From assembly GCA_015143295.1 (NCBI GenBank), contig CM026551.1, forward strand, positions 45,744,034 to 45,808,033: DNA of 64,000 nt. Direction: 5' to 3'. The translations under genes and the position numbers were made by a program. This document shows, piece by piece, positions 33,611-43,800 of this stretch. The stretch is from Tetracentron sinense. Lineage: Eukaryota > Streptophyta > Magnoliopsida > Trochodendrales > Trochodendraceae. Position 1 is the first letter of the stretch; every line of letters begins with the position of its first letter. The notes below the pieces were generated by a model. It had not been told where the DNA came from, made no database searches, and saw only the letters and a list, made by a program, of their open reading frames with translations.

Positions 33611-34560
33611 TCTTTTTATTATTAAGGGCCTGTTTGCTTCGATTAAAGTGATTCTCTATTCCTCAAAAGGAATCAATCCCACATTTCTTGATTCTTATAA
33701 TTGATTCTGTGTAAAATTAGCTGTAGTCGCTCAGAACTCAGAAGTGTTTTAATGGACCCGTCATCGAACCGGCCGGGGACCCGTTCCCAGTTCCACCTGT
33801 TCAACCAGTTCGACCGGCCGGTTCTCTGAACCCTCTAAAAACTTGTTTTTTAAGCCAATTATCTCCACGAGATCATCATTATATGTTGGAATGCTTGGGT
33901 TTATACCACACTGGATCATAACCTTTATATTTCAAAATGGACGGTTGAGATTTTAACCTTTTCCCACCATAGAACCAACTGCGATACTTAACCATGGTTA
34001 TTTTTAGTCCTCGGGTAAAGTTCATTTCCAATCCAATTGCTATAAAAGCAACCGCTTAGGGTTATGCACTCTCTTATTCTGTTTTTCTCCATTATTCTTG
34101 TTTTTAGGATATGCTAGACTTTCAATAAAAAGCTTTATGGGTTTTTACTGGTGTTCTCTCCTATGATATGCTATTCTTTCGTGTTTTACATAGGTAGAAG
34201 GTCTTGATTCTGTGTAGGCTACATGTAGTAAGAGAAGGGTGTCATATCAAAGACCCTTGATCTTGGACTGCCAAAGCGGTTGAACTAACTGGCCGGTGGG
34301 TTTGTGAGATTTCATCTCAATCGACAAATCTACTAAATAAACTTTTTACATTCCTTTGTTTTCTTTTTTTATGTTTTTTTTTTTTTTTTTGCTACTGTTG
34401 CTTCATGCTTGAAGATCATAGTGGACTTACGAAGAAGAAGGAATGAGAAGGGGAGAAGAGGGGAATGACATAGGTTATAGTAACCGGTGGAACCGGTATC
34501 CGGTTGTCGGTTCCACAGGTTACCGATTCTCTGGAGAACGGTCGGTTCTTAATTACTTCT
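33611..34560. other. Repeat-derived spacer with AACCGG-rich hAT-like text
   Basis: Positions 33750-33830 and 34480-34550 contain many CCGGTT/AACCGG words in both orientations. They resemble an old DNA transposon whose other part resumes after the solo LTR (36483-36570). No gene seen. Confidence 0.4.
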
Positions 34561-36482
34561 TGTCACGCCCCGAAACCTATACACAATAATATTAATATTT
34601 GTATAAATATCAAGGCATGAATCGGAAACAAAATTCCAATATTAATGGAAATTAAAATAATTTAATACTCCATTAAATAGATTTAAATAACCAGAATAAC
34701 TAAAAGACTCAATAACATAAGTTCGCCTAAAAACTAAATCATCCAAAGATTTCATATAGTTTACCTCACTACAGTTCTCTCACATTCTAACAAAGAAGAA
34801 AACTTTAAGGCTGGTTTCATTTGCTCAAACGAGAGCAATTCCTAATATTTTTAATCACCACCTAAAAAAAAAAAATCAACAAGAGAGAGCCCACAGCTCA
34901 ACAAGAGAATACACTATAATTTAAATGCATTAACAATTCATATGATAAGATGACTAACAAATTATGCATATTATTCAATTAAGTCTTTACTTATGGTTCA
35001 GTCCGGTCAATAGGGGTCTTACACAACTTATACTATTGACCAAAGGAATCCTTGGGGTCTTACACAACTTACCATATCTCTTGGGTCTCATACAGTTTAC
35101 CCATCTGAGAATTGAGTGTCTTACACAACTCAACTCAATCCTCTGTTTCTGGGTAGGTACTCTACACCACCCTGAAACCATTATTGGCTGGTACACAACA
35201 TCACCTTATGATCAATTTAAGGAGGTCTTACATAATTTACTTCTTAAATAACCCTTAACCAATGTTAAAACAATATTTTTTGAATCACCATTATTTTAAA
35301 AGATGAATTCTAACTATTATGAAAATATAGCAAAACATTAAATGACAGTTATAATAATCAACATCATAATTCATAATTAAAATTTACAATACTATAATTT
35401 ACAATTAATATCTAGGCAGATATAACATACTTTATTTCAAAAGAGGTTTCAGCTGTGTTCCTGCAATTGAAACTTTAGTTATAAATATCACATATTTATA
35501 ACCCTACAAATTCTTAATCTCCCATGATAATAGAGTTCAGGGTTTCATAAACCCCCAAGGACTTGAAAAAACCCCTTTTATGCTAGTGAGTTTAGTAAAA
35601 CCCTTATACTAACATAAAAGAGCTCAGTTACTAACCAATTAGTTAGTAACTAATTAGTTAAGTTTGTTAAGAATATCTTTCAACCACCCAACAAATTAAC
35701 TAAAAAAAATATAAGTCAAATTACTGACAAATTATTTAGTAACTAATTATTTAAATTTGTTAGAAATATTTTTCAACCATCTAACAAACTAACTAATTAG
35801 TTACAAAAGAATCTCAACAAAACAATGTTCTCATACTCAAATAATATATACAATTAATTAAAATATTTTAGGAAAATTAATATGAAAAATATCACTTTTC
35901 CCGTTTTTGATTTTCAACTAAGGTTTTGACCTACAAAAATACTGATTTTGGGAAAACTTTCTTCACGAAAGTTGTAGATTTTTTCAAGTTCTTCAAAACG
36001 ATGTACTATTGAACAAAAATCGGACTTAATATTATAAAGTTATGACCCAAATACCGAAACTGGATAAATCTCATTTAAATTAACTCAATTATGAAAATCA
36101 CTAATTTTAATCTCCTAGATCTCTTATATTTTCTTCCCTAAAATCTAATATATTATTATATCATTTATTAAAATCACTCATAACATATTTAATAAATCAG
36201 AATAATACCTGTATAAAATATTTATCTGATCTAACATATTTTTGTACACATAATCATTAACACAAGAAGAAAAATACATTAAAATATTGTGTGATCACAA
36301 TACATCCTATATCTAAATTAAGAAATATTCACTTGCCTCTATATCTGATTTTTTTGAGTTAGCCCTACCCCACCAAGGTTAGCCATATGATCAAACACCA
36401 AAAATCAATTACTAAATTACCCTCAGGGTATCATTTACCAATTTACCCCTGAGTCTAATTAATTTAAATTAGGATTACTACA
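34561..36482 (+). mobile_element. Probable solo LTR (1,922 bp)
   Basis: Begins TGTCACGCCCCGAAACC and ends GGATTACTACA (TGT...ACA ends). The flanking 5-mers CTTCT (34556-34560) and CTTCC (36483-36487) differ at one base. No coding domains lie inside. Positions 35025-35240 contain about five GG(T)CTTACACAACTTA-like blocks spaced 30-60 bp. Flanking sequence on both sides is CCGGTT-rich, which suggests insertion into one older repeat. Strand is by convention for this terminus. Confidence 0.6.
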
Positions 36483-36734
36483 CTTCCAGTTTTGTAGTTT
36501 TAATAACCGGCAAGGTCCGGTTCCGATTCTGGCTACTCCAATCCGGTTCTGACGACAGTCAGAACCTATTTTGAAGAACATAAATACTATAAGGGAACTG
36601 ATACTTTACACGGCCGCGATCTGCTGGGTGGATCGCGGATGCCCATCCTCTTGCCACATGTCCCTATTAATGCCTTTAGCCTTGTTTAAAGTTTATTAAT
36701 TTAAGATTAAATATTATTTTTTTTCTAAGAACCT

Positions 36735-37275
36735 AGATGGATGAACCCAAGGTGAGTGAATCTTAACCATAGTTAGTGGGTGTTAAAAGAGACAAGTGGT
36801 GGCTTGCAGGGTCTCTTTAACTATGGTTAAACTTAACTAACCTAAGGTTAATAGTTTTTTTTAATTCTAAAAATCAAGGTTAGATGGATGAACCCTAGGG
36901 GTGAGTGAATCTTAACCATAGTTAGTGGGTGTTAAAAGGGACACGTGGCTGCTTGCAAAGCCTCTTTTAACTATGATTAAACTTAACTAACCTAAGAAAA
37001 ACCAATTTTAGATGGATGAACCCTAAGGGTGAGTAGATCTTAACCACAGTTAGTGGGTGTTAAAAGGGACATGTAGCGGCTTGTAGAGCTCCTACAACTA
37101 TGATTAAACTTAACTATACTAAGGTTAATTTTTATTTTTTTCCTAATAACCAAGGTTATATGGATGAATCTTAAGGGTTAGATGGAAGTTAATGAATCTC
37201 AACCACAGTTGGTGGTATTAAAAGAGGCAGAGTTAGTGGGTCTTAAAGAACACGTGGCATCGTAATTGTGCGTAC
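36735..37275 (+). repeat. Tandem repeat, ~130-148-bp unit, four copies
   Basis: Each unit runs GATGGATGAACCCTA, GTGAGTGAATCTTAACCATA, GTTAGTGGGTGTTAAAAG, CACGTGGC, TTTAACTATG, ATTAAACTTAACTAACC. Units begin near 36735, 36882, 37011 and 37158; the last is degenerate. TTAACCATAGTTA and TAACTATGGTTAA arms could pair within a unit. Confidence 0.8.
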
Positions 37276-39760
37276 GTGCATTCCTGCTGGGCAGCGCACA
37301 GAAAGTATCAATTCCCATAATATAATCATGTTTGGGTGTATGATAGTGGTAGTGGAAAGTGAGAGGTGGAGGTGAAGGCAGGGCGGAGCTAGGATTTTCT
37401 TCTAGTGGGGCTAATGGGTGTGGATAATTGGCCATTTGGGGGCATAGCCCCATGAATATTTATATTTTATTTTGAGGGTCAAGGTCGTAGATCATCTCTT
37501 TTGTTTGCGTCTATTAGTAAAGAATTTTTTGATCTTCCTCACCAGTATCTGTAGTGGAATCCGACTCATCCATTATGTCTGGCGGTCAAATGCCCCCTTA
37601 CCACATGCATATGCCCTCTTAAATTAAATAATATAAGTATAAAGTTTAATTTTTTGTGACCAAACTGGCGGTCAAACTAATTGGGTGGCCGGTTCTTGGT
37701 TTGACCAGCTCAACTGGTTCGATTGTGTCCTTTTATTATTAATTTTTTTTTTTGCTTTTTTCTCCCTTCTAGTTTTTTCGAATTTTACCAGTTTTTATCA
37801 CAAGTTCTTCGGGTGAACTGTTCGGCTCTGTCGGTTGTCAATTCTCAAGCCGGATTCAAAAAGTTCCTGATTTTGGTGGTTTTAGGGACCGGTTCACTAG
37901 TCAATGCCCAGTTCAACCGACTGATTTGGTCCAGTTTTCAAAGCATGGAAAAGTTCGGGGGCTAAAGCCTCCCCCGTCTCCTGGGTCCACCCCTGCGTCC
38001 AAACTATGCCTTTATAAATACTAAAATTTTTGCCAAAATTTCAGGGGGGGCTCCAACCCCTGGGGCCATGTGGCTCCGACAGTGTGTAAAAGTGAGAGAA
38101 GAACGATGAGTTGGAGAAGTAGCATTTAAACTTGCACAAAAAAGAAATCAAAAATCCTAGCCCTACAGGTGCAAGGTGGTGGCAACAAGTGTCAAATCAT
38201 CTCCTTGTTATAGGGTAGCAACACCACGTATTACACCCACTCCCCACTCTGTCTTTGGAAAAAATTTGACTTATTGCATATGGGGCTAGCACCCCTCAAA
38301 AGAGATAGTTGTTTTTGATAATTGATTCTTAGAAGTAACTTTCTTTGTTCCTAAAAATTTGTGTTAGAATCATAATGATTCCAAAAGTTGTTTTGATCTC
38401 AAGTCATGCCAAACACGTTTATCCATTACTGTTTCACAAGAGTGACAAACGTTCCTCATAAGTGATTCTAAACATCCCCTGATGTCTAGCCAGCTTTTCT
38501 GACTATAGGAGCATTATAATAAATCAAAGAACCGTGCTAGCCTCATATTTGTGCATTCTCTACTTTAAGCCAAAAATCAACACAAGTCCTTGCTTTCATA
38601 GGTGTTGGTTTCGGATTGAAAGTAGGTCTAGCACTCCTCTAAATCAAATACCTTTACAAACTTAAAATTATTATGGTCATTGCACTGACAGGCAAGGATA
38701 TGGAGATTCAATGAACTCTTTGATTGTTCTATATCCTAAGTATGACGTTGGTTTGGATGCTTTGAAATGTACAGTCTGGATTAAGGTTACAAAAGCAAGT
38801 CCGATTGAAGGACCTATTGGGATATATATTAACAACATACATTAATTCAGGATTGATGAAAGAAGAGTGGGAATGTTTCAATGAGATGAATGGGACCTAT
38901 TGTTTTCGATTAATCAATAACACTATACTCATATTGTGAAGACGGAGTGAATCAATGAAGGTGTCGTACTTCTAAACAACATCTGTAGAATAAGATAGAA
39001 GAGTTTGGTGCTCACTCTTTGAAGGCAGACTTGGGATCTTCTTCAGTTGGTTGGTGCTGGTGAGCGTGCTGGTGAGCAATGTCTGTATATAAAACTATGA
39101 TGTTTCACTCCTTTATGTGTTGTTTCGTAGAAGCACAAGTATATAATAATTATTTTATTGTACTTATTTTCGTTTGTGCAATGGTTCTTTTTTCCTTTCA
39201 ATTTCTTTGAGCAACAATTCTACACTAAAAACATATTAACTCTAACAGTAGCATGTATAAACTACATAAGAACATCATTTTATAACATATATATATATTT
39301 TGTCTAACTATATAATACATAGTAGTGTCTAAACATGGGATGTCTCTAAAACATATTACAACCTTTATAACGAAAAGAAAATCTCTTTGGATACTAAGAC
39401 TTTTGCTCTATAGTGTAAGAGGGCGAGTTAGGTAGATTGAAACAATGCTCCCAATTTCATGAGAGTGAGGTTCAAAAAATGATCAACGTCCAAACCACTT
39501 AGTTGAGGTTTCAAAGTGGGAGCGCCACCTTCTATAAGAGGTTTCGACACTAACATACACGCAATGGCGGGAAGACAAAATGGGGTTCCTAAGATGAGGG
39601 GTGTTCTAATAGACTTGGACAAGTCCACATAACTTATAATGACGTGTAGAGCTGGCTGGAAAGAGACACGAGTTTAGCACTAACAGAGATCGTACCTTTA
39701 GTTCACTCTATGAAACCCTTGTTGATCCTAACAGCACAAGATTCTTCTATAAAAATCCTA
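37276..39760. other. Transposon mosaic without recognisable gene
   Basis: Positions 37378-37996 are bounded by CAGGGCGGAGCTAGGA and TCCTGGGTCCACCCCTG, inverted hAT-like ends without a clear duplication. Within, 37660-37955 has a second inverted pair (CCAAACTGGCGG ... GGTCCAGTTTTC). Positions 38300-38480 look like another repeat end. Positions 38490-39750 show nothing I can name. Confidence 0.4.
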
Positions 39761-40058
39761 GGCTTGATTCTCTTGGCACATGCTAGAAAAGTGCTCAAGG
39801 ACCTCCATGCTTTTAAGTGACATGTGATTGGAGAAGTCATTTCATGGGGCCCATGATTTTGACTTCTTCGGCAATTATTTGACACATGGTGATGAAATGG
39901 TGAGATAAAGTGGGAGAGATATCAAGTGGGGAGAAGTCAAAATGAGGGGAGAAGTCAAAATAAGGGGAGAAATGAAATGACTTCTCCCAGCCACATGCCG
40001 CTTAAGAGTGGAGGCCCTTGAGCACTTTTCTGACATGTGCCAGAGCGAATCCGAAGCC
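39761..40058. mobile_element. Mutator-type MITE (298 bp) with 9-bp target duplication
   Basis: Inverted arms of about 80 bp (from GGCTTGATTCTCTTGGCACA on the left; from GGCTTCGGATTCGCTCTGGC reverse-complemented on the right) share the long block AGAAAAGTGCTCAAG. They are flanked by a perfect 9-bp duplication AAAATCCTA (39752-39760 and 40059-40067). The short loop has GGGGAGAAGTCAAAAT tandem copies. No coding capacity. Confidence 0.88.
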
Positions 40059-40322
40059 AAAATCCTAACGCTAACTTCATACCAACAATACCAATATCAT
40101 TGGAGCAAAGGAATTTACTAAATCAAGAAGCCTATTTAGGATTATAATTTTTTTTGGCATCGCAAATACGGTTAGGCTACAATCCAATTAGCTATGATAG
40201 TATTTGTTAATTGGTTAGTAGGTTAGAGAACCTAGCATTTGAACTCTTGAGACTGAACTGTCACCTTTTATGTACATTGCTCACTTCCTGGAGATCGACT
40301 GGCAAAAATTAAATTCTTATGG

Positions 40323-41158
40323 GGCCTTGGCTTGTCTCTGGCGAAGCCAGAAAGCTTGTCTCGGGGTTCCATACATCGTGTGCCGCGTGGCATGCTTTTG
40401 GGCACTAAACCAAATAAAACAGATCTCTGTTTTCTCGCTGTTAACGGCAGTTAACGTTTGAAAAAATTAATTTTTTATTCTATTTTTTATGGGAAGACAG
40501 TGTACCCGACTCCTCTCATCTCTCACAGAAGAAAAAAACCAGAGACACATAGAGATTCTCCTTCTCATTCTTCCGATTCACTTGGATGCAAGGTTGACGG
40601 CAACCAAGGTCCCTTTCCGGCAACCAAGAAGGAAAAATCGAGGGCGACTCTACTTCCCGCCTGCTGGTGCCGTTTCTTTTGGTCCTTTCTCTCTCTCAGA
40701 ACCCTCCACGCTACTTTAGTTTCACGAAGCTGATCTAGGTATCATCCTTTGCCGCCCTGTAAAAAAAAATTTCCAAGTTTTTTTGCCATGATTTAGCTTA
40801 TTCCCTTTATTTTTTTTTCTATTTGAGGGTTTGATTTGGGGGTTTTGACTTGAGGGTTTGATTTGGGGTTTCTTTTGGGGTTTTTTTTATTTGGGGGTTT
40901 TTTTCAAGGTTTTTTGCCATTTTTTCATGGGAGATTGATTTGGAAGCTATTCTCTGAAAATTATTCTGTAATATTTTGCTCTGTTTTTTCTTTTCTTTCT
41001 TCTTAGTGTGCTTTGGAATGTTGTAAATCGTTGAGAAAATAATTCAATCGTTGAGAATCGTTGCATCGGCTGTCTTTTTTTTTTTCCATTTTTTCATTGA
41101 GCAACCTTTATCCTCTTAGAGGATCTGAGAGTGCTTTTTCAAGATTGATACTTGGTGT
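40323..41158 (+). repeat. MULE left terminal inverted repeat
   Basis: About 836 bp, ending at GATACTTGGTGT, where similarity to the right TIR stops. It includes an ORF ending ...LRTLHATLVSRS (stop near 40733) and a run of TTTGGGG-type blocks (40825-40915). It probably holds the promoter and leader for the plus-strand gene. Differences from the right copy are scattered substitutions and small indels. Confidence 0.92.
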
Positions 41159-42065
41159 TCTGTTCTAGTATGTGATAGTATTATATATTTATATCCGAAG
41201 TTTGATATTTTTCTTGATTCATATTTGTATCTGAAGTTTGATATAAGAGAACTCCCAATGGAAAAACCAACCCAACTCGTCAACCAGTTAACATGGTCGG
41301 TGCTAGGAACATGCATGAAAGAAACTTCATAACAAAAAAGGCCTCTCTTAGAGAGATTTATTTCTTATGACAACATCATATTTAAGTGGAAAGTATATTT
41401 CCAATTTCAGGTGACCCTCGTTATATATTATTAGCTAGCCTAATCAGATCCTTAGCCCTATTACAATCAAAAAGAGGTAATAACCGAGGCCAAAGCCAAT
41501 TATTATTGGTCTAATCAAGGAAATGGGGGTTCTGAGACTGTCATGATCCTTAATGTTGTGTTAGTTGTGAATGGTTTAGTGGAGGGTTTTAGGTTGATGG
41601 CTTAAGCGGATAATGTGGAGAGTGAGAAAAATACCCCGAGATCTCCCCCTTCTTCCCCAAAGTAGATGGGTATAACAGATACCATAAATAGAACAACCGA
41701 ACTAAATATAGAGAAATTGAATAGACACCAAAAAAGGGAAGTTTGTGATGTACCAAAGGAAAAAAAATGTCTAGTTGAAGACCTCCTAAAACCTGCAAAC
41801 ATTAATTGAAGTTTAAAACTCAACTTGACCAGATTTGGGGGTTTTTATTATTTTGTTCCCTTATTTGGGGGAATAAGGTGTACAGTAGAATTCTTCATGG
41901 TGTCTGAAGTCATCTTTGATCCTGTTTTATGGTTCTAAAGTCAAAATATGACAAAGTCAGTTTTGTGTGTGACTTCTTTGATAGACATTGTTATCATTTT
42001 GTATACTTTTTTATTTACAGTTACTTGAAATAAATAATTGATGTTTTTAAATATTATTTTCAGGC
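41159..42065 (+). other. MULE internal spacer
   Basis: No coding domain seen. An acceptor-like TTATTTTCAG ends at 42063, just before the GRF-gene ATG, so part of this stretch may be a leader intron running from the TIR. Confidence 0.4.
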
Positions 42066-42384
42066 ATGACAAGAAATACGCAAGCTCCCATTTGTTTTTG
42101 TAATAGGGGATACATGAAATTATTCATGGCTAAAACAAAAAAAAACTACGGTCGTTGGTTTTTTCGGTGCTCACTTGGTCAGGTATAGGTATATTATGTG
42201 TTGATTAATATGAATAATATCTCATTATTATATCAAAAATCATGAACTATTAATATTTAAATTTCATTAGGATCATCAGAATTCATTCATTTGGGTGGAT
42301 GACTATGAAGAACTCCATTCCACTGAAGATGAAATAGATCCTACGGCACAGCAATTACTCAATGCACGCAAAAGAGATCGTTAG
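42066..42384 (+). CDS. GRF-type zinc-finger protein of the MULE (two exons)
   Basis: Exon 1 (42066-42182, 39 codons, starts MTRNTQAPICFC) and exon 2 (42271-42384) join in phase 0 across an 88-bp GT-AG intron to give about 76 residues. The order C-x-C, then NYGRWFFRC, then FIWVDDYEE matches the zf-GRF pattern (CxC...GRxFxxC...FxWxD). The fourth metal-binding cysteine usually found just before FxW is absent (QNSFIW). The family is a small putative nucleic-acid-binding module, fused to topoisomerases and nucleases elsewhere and abundant as short orphan genes in plants. Here it lies inside a MULE, nearest the left TIR and convergent with the transposase. Short length, so exons could be missing. 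Confidence 0.6.
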
Positions 42385-43557
42385 CTTTTCTTTTGTGCGG
42401 CCTGTGGATGTAGTCTACTATGTTTTGTCATGAGATTTTTAATGGTTATTTGGACAGTTGTAATTATTATGCTTCTAAAGTAAGACATGCAATATATAAC
42501 TTGGGACATGTGAACCCACTTTTTTTATGTAAATTACACTATCTTATGACAATTGTAATTATTATGCTTCATGGAAGCATTTTTGTAGTGTACCATCAAC
42601 TGCAGTAGACTGAATTCTCCTTGAAAATGTTTTTAGAACCATTGGATTTTTAACGGTTATTTCAGTTCTAAGGATGTGTTTGAAATCTTTTTCTGATGCC
42701 ACTCTTTTCTTTACAGCACTATGGTTCAAGGAAGATGAGATATGTCAATGGACACCAGCTCATGGTTATTTCAGTTCTAAGGTTGTGTTTGAAATATTTT
42801 TCTGATGCCACTCTTTTCCCTTCATTTGTATATTTTAAAAAAGATATATCCAAAAATATATCTTTCCATTGCTCCTTTGATATTATGAAAATATCTTTTG
42901 GGATAAACTTGTATATTATGCAAGTTTATATAAATTTGCTTCACTTACTCTATCTAATTTGGGATTTTACAATGAAACTTCTGATGGAGGAAATAGTCTC
43001 CGACCCTCCAAAATGACATGCCTACATGACACAACACCCACCATCTTCAAGTTTGTCTTATCTGAAATGGAAATCAAGGGCGTGTTTGGCTGCAGAAGTG
43101 CTTGTTGAGGATTATATGGACATGCAACCTACCGTTTGGCTTGCTTGGGGAACAGGGATGGGGGATGTGTAATCCGAAAAATGGTGTTTTTCCAGACCTA
43201 TTTTACAGTGAGATGAATTGAAGAAGGCAACTTTTAGTAAACAAGAGAAGATTTGCTCGTTCGTCAAGGAAATACCTCCCGTTCCTCCAGTTATCCATTT
43301 AGCGAAACATGCCATAGATTTTGATTGAGAAAGATTACATGTTTTTGGCTTTCTCTTTCAGTGGATGGGTTTGACAGCTTGACCTCTAAACCCAGTATGC
43401 TTGCCTCCTCCAACTAAAGTGGAATTATGTTAAACAACATTCTTGTTTATTTATAAGAATGGTACTTGTTACAAAGGTTGGGTAGAATGCAGGCTTACCT
43501 TAATGCGTTTCTTCCGACTTCTTTTACATGAGAAAGTGGCTTGTTCTATTTCTGCAG
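42385..43557. other. MULE interior, no gene assigned
   Basis: Contains a direct repeat of TGGTTATTTCAGTTCTAAGG-type text (42650-42700 and 42765-42810). A possible small inverted-end element lies at 43079-43312 (GGCGTGTTTGGCT ... AGCGAAACATGCC), without a clean duplication. Confidence 0.4.
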
Positions 43558-43800
43558 GGAACAACAAAGGCCGGTTCGCACTTGGGAGGGGGAGTGGATT
43601 TAGGAATGATGGAGCAAGAGGGCGTGGAAAGCAGGGGTAGTGGAAGGGGAGGATCTTCAGGTCGTGGAGTCGACGAATATCTGAGGGTTGATCACATGGG
43701 GAATAACGGTGGCCGAATGGACCGCACTTGGGGGTTGACTGAAAATGCAACTAAAAGTGTACGTCGTACAACGTGTCTCTGCTCCTACTATCAATAAATG
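43558..43800 (+). pseudogene. Fragment resembling the RGG tail of a G3BP-like RNA-binding protein
   Basis: After an acceptor-like TTTCTGCAG at 43549-43557, one frame reads SRGSGRGGSSGRGVDEYLRV then DHMGNNGGRMDRTWGLTENA, and with a one-base shift QRVSAPT near the end. Plant NTF2-RRM (G3BP-like) proteins end in a glycine-arginine-rich tail of this layout closing with RVSAPA-like residues. The NTF2 and RRM domains are absent. Within the MULE this looks like a captured last exon. The match is from memory of the family and compositionally simple, so an unrelated RGG tail is possible. Confidence 0.45.

Noticed and set aside
37378-37996. hAT element with CAGGG(G)CGGA ends
   Set aside because: Ends are inverted but the 8-mers outside do not match; kept only as part of the mosaic description.
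33625-38482. One large element bounded by GGGCCTGTTTGC and AAACATCCCC-like ends
   Set aside because: The two ends match only weakly and no target duplication was found; the content looks like several nested old repeats.
39428-39628. TPLILGTPF motif as a gypsy aspartic protease
   Set aside because: Only the short LILG-like motif fits; neighbouring residues and frames do not continue as protease or RT.
40458-40733. Possible independent gene in the left TIR
   Set aside because: The same ORF appears inverted in the right TIR, so it belongs to the MULE ends and is not a separate host gene.
43079-43312. Small MITE with GGCGTGTTTGG ends inside the MULE
   Set aside because: Termini are only loosely inverted and no target duplication is visible.
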